Assembly (NCBI RefSeq): GCF_014205275.1
Contig: NZ_JACHND010000001.1
Coordinates: forward strand, 4,340,001 to 4,404,000
DNA from: Sphaerisporangium siamense
GTDB taxonomy: Bacteria > Actinomycetota > Actinomycetes > Streptosporangiales > Streptosporangiaceae
DNA length: 64,000 nucleotides
Reading direction: 5' to 3'
The position numbers and the translations under genes are program-made. The notes beneath the pieces were generated by a model. The model did not search any database, had not been told where the DNA came from, and was given only the letters and a program-made list of their open reading frames with translations. Positions 36,665-44,373 of the stretch are shown here, piece by piece (position 1 is the first letter of the stretch; every line of letters begins with the position of its first letter).

Positions 36665-37384
36665 TCAGGCCAGGGAGACCAGGCGTGCGCCGCCGTCGCT
36701 CTCCAGCACGGTGCCGGTCACGTTGGGGTTGGTCGCCGCGAGGACGACGGCCTCCGCGACGTCGTCGGCGGTGGCGACCCGCCGGGCGGGCAGCAGCCCG
36801 GCCGCGTGCGCGAAGTAGGCCCGCCGCGCGTCCTCGGGCATCGCGTCCCACCAGGGGGTGTCCACCAGTCCGGGGGAGACGGCGTTCACCCGGATCGGGG
36901 CCAGCTCGACGGCCAGCGGCCTGACGAGCGACTCCACCGCGCCGTTCAGCGCCGCGAGCCCCGCCGTGCCCGGCATGGCCATGCGGGCGCTGATCGCGCT
37001 GATCAGGGTGATCGATCCGTCGGGGGCCAGGTGGGGCAGGGCGGCCTTGAGGGTGGTGAGCTGCACCCAGAACTTGGCGTCGAAGGCCCGGCGCAGGGCG
37101 TCCAGGTCGAGATCGGCGATCGGGCCCATCCCCTCCCCGCCGGACAGGCTCAGGATCAGCCAGTCCACCGTGCCCAGCGCGCCGAGCAGCTCCGTCACCT
37201 GGGCGGCGTCCCCGCCGTCCGCCTGGTGCACGGTGATCTTGGGGTCGCTCGCCGCGACGGCGTCGAGCCGGGCCCGGGTCCGGCCCGCGACGTGGACCTG
37301 GGTGCCCAGCGCGTTCAGCCGCCGTGCCGTGGCCAGGCCGATCCCGGACGTCCCGCCCACGATCAGCGCGGTCTTCTCGGTCAT
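36665..37384 (-). CDS. SDR-family protein without the usual Tyr/Lys pair
   Basis: The 239-residue protein has a good NAD(P) site (LIVGGTSGIGLATARRL) and the SDR core up to PGLVDTPWW. Where classical SDRs read YxxxK, this one reads GLAALNGAVESL, so tyrosine is replaced by leucine and lysine by asparagine. The preceding serine (ISAISARM) is kept. It may bind a cofactor or regulate rather than reduce, or use another mechanism. The start at ATG 37384 follows GGAG. A remnant of a TetR gene lies divergently upstream, the usual place for its regulator. Confidence 0.8.
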   Translation of the reverse strand: MTEKTALIVGGTSGIGLATARRLNALGTQVHVAGRTRARLDAVAASDPKITVHQADGGDAAQVTELLGALGTVDWLILSLSGGEGMGPIADLDLDALRRAFDAKFWVQLTTLKAALPHLAPDGSITLISAISARMAMPGTAGLAALNGAVESLVRPLAVELAPIRVNAVSPGLVDTPWWDAMPEDARRAYFAHAAGLLPARRVATADDVAEAVVLAATNPNVTGTVLESDGGARLVSLA

Positions 37385-37452
37385 TCCCACACTCCAAATC
37401 GAACCGTATCGTCTCGCATTACGCCGAGCACGGGCGTCGATGAACGACCACA

Positions 37453-37683
37453 GTGTTCCCGGAGCCCCGGTTCCACCCGGCGATCCCGGCCGGAACGCCG
37501 CCGCATTCCGTGCGGTCGGGGCCGACGCCGGCGCGCGGGAGGGGCGACCTGCCCGCCGGCCCGCCGCCGGGCGCCGTCGCCGACATCGGCTTCGGCACGC
37601 TGGGGTACCGGCTGCTCGCCACCCGCGAACCCCTGGACGAGGCCCTGATCGGCGATCTCGTCCGTGTCCTGACGGCGGCGTGA
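37453..37683 (+). pseudogene. Remnant of a TetR-family regulator (C-terminal end only)
   Basis: The last 45 codons of this frame (ARGRGDLPAGPPPGAVADI then GYRLLATREPLDEALIGDLV) look like the ligand-domain end of a TetR regulator, ending in a normal stop. No helix-turn-helix is encoded upstream in any frame. The position, divergent from an SDR gene, fits a lost regulator. The 5' limit of the remnant is not certain. Confidence 0.5.
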
Positions 37684-37785
37684 GGAAGCCCTCGCCGGGC
37701 ACCGTGCCACCCGGCGAGGGCCGTGGTCCCGCGGACGCGCCCGGCACGCCGATCACGGCCGGGCGCGGTCCCTTCTCGCGCGCGG

Positions 37786-38220
37786 TCAGGCTCCCGCGTA
37801 CACCCGGTGGACGAACTCCGCGAGCTTCTCGTCGGGGAGTTCCTTGGCCAGGTCCGCCTCGCTGATCATGCCGACCAGGCGGTGGTTCTCCACGACCGGC
37901 ACCCGCTTGATCTGGTGCTCGGTCATCGTCACCAGCGTCTCCTCGATGCTGGCCTCGCCGTCGATCCACACCAGGCCCGCGGCCATCTCGCCCACGGTCG
38001 TCTGGTCCAGGTTCTTGCCCTCGGCGTCGCACTTCACGACGATGTCGCGGTCGGTGATGATCCCCTTGAGCCGGTCGTCATCCCCGCAGATCGGCAGTGC
38101 GCCGACGCTCAGGTCGCGCATCATGCGGGCCGCCGAGCGCACGCTCTCGTGCTCGCCGACGCACTGGGCCCCCGGATGCATCACGTCGTGTGCCCTCTTC
38201 TCGGCGCTCGGTGTGCTCAT
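37786..38220 (-). CDS. CBS-domain pair protein
   Basis: The 144-residue protein consists of two CBS repeats: MHPGAQCVGEHESVRSAARM to LKGIITDRDIVVKC, and ASIEETLVTMTEHQIKRVPV to RLVGMISEADLAKEL. Stand-alone CBS pairs bind adenine nucleotides and act as energy-responsive regulators of partners or in stress. In actinomycetes they are often dormancy- or redox-linked. GGGGGTAG precedes the ATG. No partner is evident next to it. Confidence 0.88.
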   Translation of the reverse strand: MSTPSAEKRAHDVMHPGAQCVGEHESVRSAARMMRDLSVGALPICGDDDRLKGIITDRDIVVKCDAEGKNLDQTTVGEMAAGLVWIDGEASIEETLVTMTEHQIKRVPVVENHRLVGMISEADLAKELPDEKLAEFVHRVYAGA

Positions 38221-38305
38221 GGCTACCCCCTGAGTCGATGGTCCGGTCCAGAGCTACATACCCGGAATGTCGATATTTGGGGCTAATGTTCGGTTCAAAC
38301 CTCTC

Positions 38306-39721
38306 TCACCGTACAAACACCGGCGGTATACGGTCCCGCCACGGCATGGCCTCCTCCAGGCGGGCGGCGACCCGGAACAGCAGGTCCTCACGGCCGTACG
38401 GGGCCACGATCTGGACGCCGACCGGCAGGCCGCCCTGGCTCTGGCCGAGCGGCAGGCTGATCGCCGGCTGTCCGGTGACGTTGAACAGCGCGGTGAAGGG
38501 GCCGTAGGCGAACATGGACTCCTGCCAGCTCCGGAAGGTGTGCCCGGGATCGTCGTAGCGCAGGGTGCCGTGCGGCGCGGGCAGCCGCGCCAGCGTCGGG
38601 GTGACCAGCAGGTCGTGGCCGGTGAAGAACGCCCCCACCGACCGGCTCAGCCGGTTCTGCGCGTCGAACGCGGCCGACAGGTCGAGCGCGGTCATCTGCC
38701 CGGCCTCGTCGAGCAGGCGCCGCGTGACCGCCTCCAGCAGGGCCGGGTCAGGTCGCCGGGGGGCGTTCAGCAGCGGCGCCGCCGTGGAGATCACCCCGAA
38801 CGGCACGGTGACGCCGAGCACGTCCTCCCAGTCGAGGGCGGGCGCCGCCTCGCCGACCTCGTGGCCCATGCGCGCCAGCACGCCGCAGACCTCGATCGCG
38901 ACCACGGCCACCTCGGGGTCCACGGGCACGCCCGACCAGGCGCGGGTCGTCACCGCCACGCGCAGCCTGCCCGGGTCCGCGCCCACCTCCGTGGCGTAGG
39001 GGCGCGCCGGGGGAGGGGCGGTGTACTTGTCGCCCACTCCCGGCCCCTGGAGGGCGTCCAGCAGGCGGGCCGAGTCGCGCACCGTGCGGGTGAGCCCCGA
39101 CTCGCACGCCATGCCGAAGAACGCCTCGCCGATGTCGGGGCCGCACGGCGTGCGCCCGCGGCTCGGCTTCAGGCCCACCAGGCCGCAGCACGACGCCGGG
39201 ACGCGGACCGAGCCCGCGCCGTCGTTGGCGTGCGCCATGGGGACGGCGCCCGCGGCGACCAGGGCGGCGGCACCCCCGCTCGAACCGCCCACGCCGCGCG
39301 CGGGGTCCCACGGGTTGCGGGTGGGGCCGTGCTTGACCGGCTCGGTGGAGAAGCTCAGGCCCATCTCGGGGACGGTGGTCACCCCCAGGGTCACCAGGCC
39401 GGCCGCCCGGAACCGGCGCATCACGTCGCTGTCGTGCCGGGCCACGACGCCGCGCAGGGCACGGCTGCCCAGGGAGAACGGCACACCCTCCGCCATCGGC
39501 GCACTGTCCTTGATCAGGAAAGGCACCCCGGCGAACGGCCCGTCCGGCGAACCGGCGAGCGCTTGGTCGAACAACGGCAGCGCCAGCCCGTTGACCTCGG
39601 GATTCACCGACTCCAGCGCCTCCCGCGCCGCCCCCTCGACCTCCGCGGGCCCCACCTCCCCCGCCCGCAACGCCTCGGCGAGCCCCGTGGCGTCATACTC
39701 CGCATACTCCTGCGGCTTCAC
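38306..39721 (-). CDS. Amidase signature family hydrolase
   Basis: The 471-residue protein shows the amidase-signature Ser-Ser-Lys triad: Lys in PFLIKDSAP, Ser in VGGSSGGAAALVAAG, and Ser in NDGAGSVRVPASCCGLVGLKPSRGR. GTG 39721 is the best start because AGGAGG lies 5 bases before it. The usual GGSIR block reads GAGSVR, a mild change. It likely hydrolyses a small amide; family members range from aryl amidases to 6-aminohexanoate-dimer hydrolases. It lies divergent from an SDR gene. Confidence 0.88.
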   Translation of the reverse strand: MKPQEYAEYDATGLAEALRAGEVGPAEVEGAAREALESVNPEVNGLALPLFDQALAGSPDGPFAGVPFLIKDSAPMAEGVPFSLGSRALRGVVARHDSDVMRRFRAAGLVTLGVTTVPEMGLSFSTEPVKHGPTRNPWDPARGVGGSSGGAAALVAAGAVPMAHANDGAGSVRVPASCCGLVGLKPSRGRTPCGPDIGEAFFGMACESGLTRTVRDSARLLDALQGPGVGDKYTAPPPARPYATEVGADPGRLRVAVTTRAWSGVPVDPEVAVVAIEVCGVLARMGHEVGEAAPALDWEDVLGVTVPFGVISTAAPLLNAPRRPDPALLEAVTRRLLDEAGQMTALDLSAAFDAQNRLSRSVGAFFTGHDLLVTPTLARLPAPHGTLRYDDPGHTFRSWQESMFAYGPFTALFNVTGQPAISLPLGQSQGGLPVGVQIVAPYGREDLLFRVAARLEEAMPWRDRIPPVFVR

Positions 39722-40185
39722 ACCGACCTCCTGCGATCCCGGCACAACGCACCCTCACCCGCCTCCACGCCACCCCCCGTGGTTCGGCGAGGTTCCTGAA
39801 CTTTCACCCTCGCCCCCCGCGGTGCCGACGCCGCGCGCCTCCCGCGGTCTCGGACATGGTCGGGCGAGAACCGTCCTATGCGAGCGGGCGTTCCCGGTCC
39901 ACTCGATTTCCGGTGGTCCGTGGGCCGTAATGCGCCTGACGGATGTCCGTTTCCCCGAGGTGGGCCGCGCGCGTCGTTCTGTGGGAGCCGGGATTGGCGG
40001 TCTCTTTTCCGCTGGAGAAGGGGGTCCGAATCGCGCCGGGGCACCGCGGGTCAGCGGCCATAACGTCGTACCGGGCCGCGAGGTGCGGCACCACCGCCGG
40101 ACGGCGTCCGAGGGGCGCGGAGTGCGAGCCGGACATCGCCCGGCCGCCGTTCACCGGCGTGTGATGATCGAGGAAAGGCACCACC
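39722..40185. other. Gene-free divergent region
   Basis: This 464-base gap lies between the amidase and SDR genes. A 73-codon frame at 39943-40164 has no ribosome binding site or family likeness. Promoters for both flanking genes must lie here, and GAGGAAAGG at the right end is the ribosome binding site of the SDR gene. No operator was recognised. Confidence 0.4.
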
Positions 40186-40992
40186 ATGGATTTGAAGCTC
40201 GCCGGACGCGTCGCGGTCGTCACCGGGGCGTCCAAGGGCATAGGACTCGCCGTCACCGGCACGCTGCTGGCCGAAGGGGCCCGGGTCGTGGCGACCTCCC
40301 GCACGCGCGGCCCGGGGCTGGAGGCGCTCGCCTGCCCCGATCTCGTGCACGTCCCCGCCGACCTCATGGACCCGGCCGCGCCGGAGGAAGTGGTGGCGCG
40401 GGCGGCCGAGACCTTCGGCGGCCTGGACATCCTGGTCAACAACGCCGGGGGGCCGCCGCCGGGCGTGACGCTGCCACGCGGCTCGTTCCTGGACGCCGGC
40501 GAGGAGGAGTGGCGCGCGATGTTCGAGTTCAACCTCTTCTCCGTCGTCAGGGCGGTGCGCGCGGCGATCCCGCGGATGCTGGAGCGCGGCGGCGGTGCGA
40601 TCGTCAACGTGTCCTCGGGCAACGCGCGGCAGCCGTCGCCGATCAACGTGGACTACGGCGCCGCCAAGGCCGCGCTGACCAACCTCGGCAAGGCCCTGTC
40701 GGTGGAGTTCGGGCCGCGGGGCATCCGCGTGAACACGGTCTCGCCCGGGCCGGTGCGCACGCCGTGGTGGACCGACCAGGGCGGCGTGGCCGACATGATC
40801 GCCGCCCAGGCCGGCACCGGACGCGACGACGCGCTGGACAAGATCGCCCCCGAGATGATGAACCTCACCACAGGCCGCCTGGCCGACCCCCAGGAGATCG
40901 CCGACGCGGTGGCCCTGCTCGCCTCCCCGCGCTCGGCCAACACCACCGGCGCCGACTTCGTCGTGGACTCGGGCTTCCTGAAGGAGATCTGA
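40186..40992 (+). CDS. Short-chain dehydrogenase/reductase
   Basis: The 268-residue protein is a classical SDR with VVTGASKGIGLAV (cofactor site), LVNNAGG, the catalytic Ser in VNVSSGNARQ and YGAAK (Tyr and Lys). PGPVRTPWW closes the core. It probably reduces a ketone or oxidises an alcohol with NAD(P)H. The substrate cannot be deduced. It starts after GAGGAAAGG. Confidence 0.9.
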   Translation: MDLKLAGRVAVVTGASKGIGLAVTGTLLAEGARVVATSRTRGPGLEALACPDLVHVPADLMDPAAPEEVVARAAETFGGLDILVNNAGGPPPGVTLPRGSFLDAGEEEWRAMFEFNLFSVVRAVRAAIPRMLERGGGAIVNVSSGNARQPSPINVDYGAAKAALTNLGKALSVEFGPRGIRVNTVSPGPVRTPWWTDQGGVADMIAAQAGTGRDDALDKIAPEMMNLTTGRLADPQEIADAVALLASPRSANTTGADFVVDSGFLKEI

Positions 40993-41096
40993 GTCCAGGA
41001 CACGGCGTCCACGGCCGGCCATCGAGCAGAACGCGCGCCGCCGCGTGCGCGCCGCCGGACCCGGCTCACGGCGGCCCCTTCCTCCGCCGGAGGCCG

Positions 41097-42092
41097 TCAT
41101 GACTCGCTGTCCAGCGCATGCATCTGGGCGGGGGCGTAGCGGCCGCCGGCGGCGGCGCCGTCCGGGACGGCCTGTTCGATGGCGGTCAGGTCGCCGGGGG
41201 TGAGTTCGATGGACTCGGCGGCCAGGGACTCGGCCAGACGGTCGCGGCGGCGGGCGCCGATCAGCGGGACGACGTCCTTCCCGCGGCCGGCGACCCAGGC
41301 GACGGCGAGCTGGGCGACGGTCACGCCCTTGGCCGCGGCGACCGCGCGCAGGCGCTCGGCCAGTTCGAGGTTGCGGCGCAGGTTGCCGCCGGAGAACCGC
41401 GGGCTGGTGGCGCGGAAGTCGCGCGAGCCCAGCTCGCGCCGGGGACTCCAGTGTCCGCTGAGCAGGCCGCGCGACAGCACACCGTAGGCCGTGACGCCGA
41501 TGCCGAGCTCGCGGGTGGTGGGCAGGATCTCGCGTTCGACGCCCCGCGACAGCAGCGAGTACTCGATCTGGAGGTCGGCGATGGGATGGACGGCGGCGGC
41601 GCGCCGGATCGTCTCGGCGCCGACCTCCGACAGGCCGATGTGGCGGACGTACCCCGCCTTGACCAGCTCGGCGATGGCGCCGATGGTGTCCTCGACGGGG
41701 ACGGCGGGGTCGAGCCGGGCCGGGCGGTAGATGTCGACGTGGTCGGTGCCGAGCCGGCGCAGGCTGTAGGCGAGGAAGGTCTTCACCGCGGCGGGACGCG
41801 CGTCGAAGCCGGCCCAGGCGCCGCCGGGGTCGCGCAGGGCGCCGAACTTGACGCTGATGACGGCCTGGTCGCGGGAGCGGCCCTTCAACGCCTCGCGCAG
41901 GAGCATCTCGTTGTGGCCCATGCCGTAGAAGTCGCCGGTGTCCAGGAGGGTGACGCCGGCGTCGAGGGCGGCGTGGACGGTGGCGATCGACTCGGTCTCG
42001 TCGGCCGGGCCGTACATGTCCGACATGCCCATGAGCCCCAGCCCGAGGGCGGACACGGTGGGGCCGGTGCTGCCGAGAGTGCGGGTGCGCAT
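41097..42092 (-). CDS. Aldo/keto reductase
   Basis: The 331-residue protein is an aldo/keto reductase of the AKR13/YghZ-like group: ALGLGLMGMSDMYGPAD, LLDTGDFYGMGHNEMLL with the catalytic Asp and Tyr, ISVKFG with Lys, and PLIGARRRDRLAESL for NADPH binding. The usual catalytic His-containing DLYQxHR segment reads VDIYRPARL, so the His is replaced, a small oddity. It is divergent from the TetR gene at 42203, which probably controls it. Confidence 0.87.
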   Translation of the reverse strand: MRTRTLGSTGPTVSALGLGLMGMSDMYGPADETESIATVHAALDAGVTLLDTGDFYGMGHNEMLLREALKGRSRDQAVISVKFGALRDPGGAWAGFDARPAAVKTFLAYSLRRLGTDHVDIYRPARLDPAVPVEDTIGAIAELVKAGYVRHIGLSEVGAETIRRAAAVHPIADLQIEYSLLSRGVEREILPTTRELGIGVTAYGVLSRGLLSGHWSPRRELGSRDFRATSPRFSGGNLRRNLELAERLRAVAAAKGVTVAQLAVAWVAGRGKDVVPLIGARRRDRLAESLAAESIELTPGDLTAIEQAVPDGAAAGGRYAPAQMHALDSES

Positions 42093-42135
42093 GGCGTAGG
42101 TCCAATCCGCCCGGTATACCGGGACGCTCGATCAC

Positions 42136-42157
42136 TGCTAACGCGGCGACGATAGCA
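42136..42157. promoter_or_regulatory. Inverted repeat in the AKR/TetR gap
   Basis: TGCTA at 42136-42140 and TAGCA at 42153-42157 form an inverted repeat with a 12-base spacer in the divergent gap between the aldo/keto reductase and TetR genes. This is a plausible operator for the TetR regulator. Confidence 0.45.
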
Positions 42158-42202
42158 CCGCTACGCCTAACGTCGCTACCCCGAACCTGTTAGCTTTGGT
42201 AC

Positions 42203-42904
42203 ATGCCCACCGAGACCCTCAGCACCAGAGACCGAGTCCTGCGCGCCGCGGCCGACCTGCTGGCCGAAGGCGGCCGGGACGCCGTCTCGACGCGCGCGGT
42301 CGGCGCCGCCGCCGGGGTGCAGGCGCCCACGCTGTACCGCCTCTTCGGCGACAAGGACGGCCTGCTGGCCGCCGTGGCCGCCTACGGTTTCGAGGACTAT
42401 CTGACGAGCAAGACGCGCATGGGCCGCTCCGACGACCCGGTGGCCGACCTGCGCCGCGGGTGGGACCTTCACGTCGGCTTCGGCCTGTCCCGCCCGGCCT
42501 TCTACGTGCTGATGTACGGCGACGCCCACCCCGGCGTCTGCTCGCCCGCCGCGCGCCGGGCCGCGTCCATGCTGGAGCAGATCATCACGCACATCGCCGA
42601 CGCCGGGCGCCTGAAGACCAGCGTGGGCAGGGCGGCGGGCATGGTCCACGCCGCCGGCGTCGGCGTCACCCTGAGCCTCATCGCCACCGCCCCTGAGGAA
42701 CGGGACCCGGAGATCTCCACCGTGACCCGTGAGGCCGTCCTGGGCGCGATCGTCACCGGGGACGAGGAGCCCGGCCCCGATCCGCGCGCCGGCGTCGCGG
42801 GCCGCGCGATGGCGCTGCGCGCCGCGCTGGCCGGGCACGAGACCCCGCTCAGCCCCGCCGAACGCGTCCTGCTCGCCGAATGGCTGGACCGCCTGGCCCG
42901 CTGA
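42203..42904 (+). CDS. TetR-family transcriptional regulator
   Basis: The 233-residue protein has the TetR helix-turn-helix RVLRAAADLLAEGGRDAVSTRAVGAAAGVQAPTLYRLFGDKDGLLAAV within the first 65 residues and a helical ligand domain. It is transcribed divergently from an aldo/keto reductase, the classic layout for local repression relieved by a small molecule. The ligand is unknown. Confidence 0.9.
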   Translation: MPTETLSTRDRVLRAAADLLAEGGRDAVSTRAVGAAAGVQAPTLYRLFGDKDGLLAAVAAYGFEDYLTSKTRMGRSDDPVADLRRGWDLHVGFGLSRPAFYVLMYGDAHPGVCSPAARRAASMLEQIITHIADAGRLKTSVGRAAGMVHAAGVGVTLSLIATAPEERDPEISTVTREAVLGAIVTGDEEPGPDPRAGVAGRAMALRAALAGHETPLSPAERVLLAEWLDRLAR

Positions 42905-42912
42905 GCCCCCGG

Positions 42913-43908
42913 TCAGGAGCCGAGGAGGTGTACCAGGGCGGTCGCGCGGTCGGTTCGCTCGACGTGGATCTCGCGGCCCGACCGTTGCCGGTGGATCAGA
43001 CCCGCGGTCTCCAGGCGGTCGCAGTGGTAGGTGACGGCGTTCGGCGCGTGCCGGGTGATCTCGGCGAGCCTGCCCATGGTCAGCGGCCGTTCCAGGCTGG
43101 TCAGGATCGCCGCCCGCGCCTCGCCCATCAGCAGCACCAGCGCGTCGCCGCCGTGCCTCTCCCTCGGGGCCCGGGACGCCAGCGTTCCCGCCAGGGGCAG
43201 GGGATACCCGATCCACACCACCTCGGGGCCGTCCAGGTTGCTCACCATCGAGGTCGGCCCGGTGATCATGGGCATGAGCACGAGCCTGCGCGACCCGATG
43301 TGGAAGCGCGCCGGCTCGGTGTCGGGGAAGCTGAAGGCGCCGTCCTGGAACATGCACCCCGCGTGCAGGTCGTTCAGCACCGCGTCCATGGACCCCCGGG
43401 CGGCGGCGATGGCGACCCGTTCGATCTCACGGTCCATCAGCGGCCGGGCGCGCGTCCAGACATCGCCCATGACCGACCAGACGCGCTCCAGCAGGCCGGC
43501 GTAGCCGTGCAGCCACGCCCTCGGGCGCTCGGCGGCGGCGCGCCAGTGCGGCGGGACGCGCCCGCCGGTGACCGCGGCGAGGTCGTCGAGCAGCGCCTGC
43601 CCGGGCAGGTCGCGCAGGATCTCGATCTGCGTCTCGACGGAGATGTCGCCGGTCGGCGTGCCGGGGAAGACCAGGTCGGGCACGACGCTGTAACCGGGGG
43701 TCGCCAGCGAGCGCACGATCGGCCCGTCTCCCGGCACGGCGACCGAGCGGATCATGCGGCGCCAGGACTCGGGCGCTCCGCGCAGCCGCCCGCCGAGCGC
43801 GTCGGTGATCAGTGCCAGCATCGACACGCCGGGAGCCAGAGCCACCGCCACCGGCACGCTCTGGGGCCGCTCCACGCTCAGGGTGGTACGCACGCGCTCT
43901 CCAGTCAC
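42913..43908 (-). CDS. ArsR-like winged-helix regulator with long N-terminal domain
   Basis: The 331-residue protein ends with a winged helix (EARAAILTSLERPLTMGRLAEITRHAPNAVTYHCDRLETAGLIHRQRSGREIHVERT) of the ArsR-like type. The first 240 residues form a domain common to this actinomycete regulator group, of unknown ligand. It is convergent with the TetR gene with only 8 bases between stops. No metal-binding cysteine motif is visible. Confidence 0.75.
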   Translation of the reverse strand: MTGERVRTTLSVERPQSVPVAVALAPGVSMLALITDALGGRLRGAPESWRRMIRSVAVPGDGPIVRSLATPGYSVVPDLVFPGTPTGDISVETQIEILRDLPGQALLDDLAAVTGGRVPPHWRAAAERPRAWLHGYAGLLERVWSVMGDVWTRARPLMDREIERVAIAAARGSMDAVLNDLHAGCMFQDGAFSFPDTEPARFHIGSRRLVLMPMITGPTSMVSNLDGPEVVWIGYPLPLAGTLASRAPRERHGGDALVLLMGEARAAILTSLERPLTMGRLAEITRHAPNAVTYHCDRLETAGLIHRQRSGREIHVERTDRATALVHLLGS

Positions 43909-44130
43909 CCAGGATCCCCTCGTCTCCCTTTGAACCTAGCCATATATCGAACACTTTCGCAGCCCCCTCCGGACCACTCAATGTCCGGAAATCTGACCCT
44001 GTCGTCAGCGTGGTCAGTGCGTCCCCTCCTGTCGGCGGCTGTCAGCGACGTGTGAGCGGTATGTGAGGACGGGTCCCTAATTTCGACATCGACCGCCCCG
44101 CAGGAGGGGCGCAGAACGAAGGGATTCGCC

Positions 44131-44211
44131 ATGGGCACGACACGACGGACCGCCGGCGGTACGCCCGTTCCCGCTCTCGGACGCGCGGGCGTCCGCGTCA
44201 CCCGCGCCTGA
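44131..44211 (+). CDS. Possible 26-residue peptide
   Basis: An ATG 7 bases after AAGGGA opens a 26-codon frame starting MGTTRRTAGGTPVPALGRAG. The start is well placed in an otherwise gene-free 465-base stretch (43909-44373). TPVPALG recalls the N-terminus of aldo/keto reductases, so it may be a fragment rather than a functional peptide. Confidence 0.3.
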   Translation: MGTTRRTAGGTPVPALGRAGVRVTRA

Positions 44212-44234
44212 TCCGGCGCCCGGCGCGGGCACAC

Positions 44235-44340
44235 AGGGGCGTCCGCGCCGGATCCGAGAAGGGACGCCCGGCTCCGGGACCGATGAAGGGACGCCCGGCT
44301 CCGGACAGGAACAGGGACGTCCGCGCCGGACCCGGCGCGG
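44235..44340. repeat. Four imperfect tandem repeats of about 26 bp
   Basis: Units begin at 44235, 44260, 44287 and 44313, each close to AGGGACGYCCGSSYCCGG. The second and third share 18 identical bases. They lie after the SARP gene on its 3' side. The last unit forms the left arm of a terminator. Confidence 0.6.
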
Positions 44341-44344
44341 ACGT
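44317..44344 (-). terminator. Terminator of the SARP gene
   Basis: A perfect 13-bp inverted repeat (44317-44329 and 44332-44344) begins about 30 bases after the SARP stop on the minus strand. It is built partly from the tandem repeat unit. Confidence 0.65.
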
Positions 44345-44373
44345 AGGGGGTGCCGGGCCGGGACGGTAGGGGG

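Noticed and set aside
39943..40164. A 73-codon frame in the amidase/SDR gap
   Set aside because: No ribosome binding site and no similarity to a known fold. The region is better read as a divergent promoter region.
44131..44211. The 26-residue frame as an AfsS-like regulator
   Set aside because: AfsS proteins are about twice as long with repeated motifs. The TPVPALG stretch is closer to an aldo/keto reductase start, so it was kept only as a weak possible peptide.
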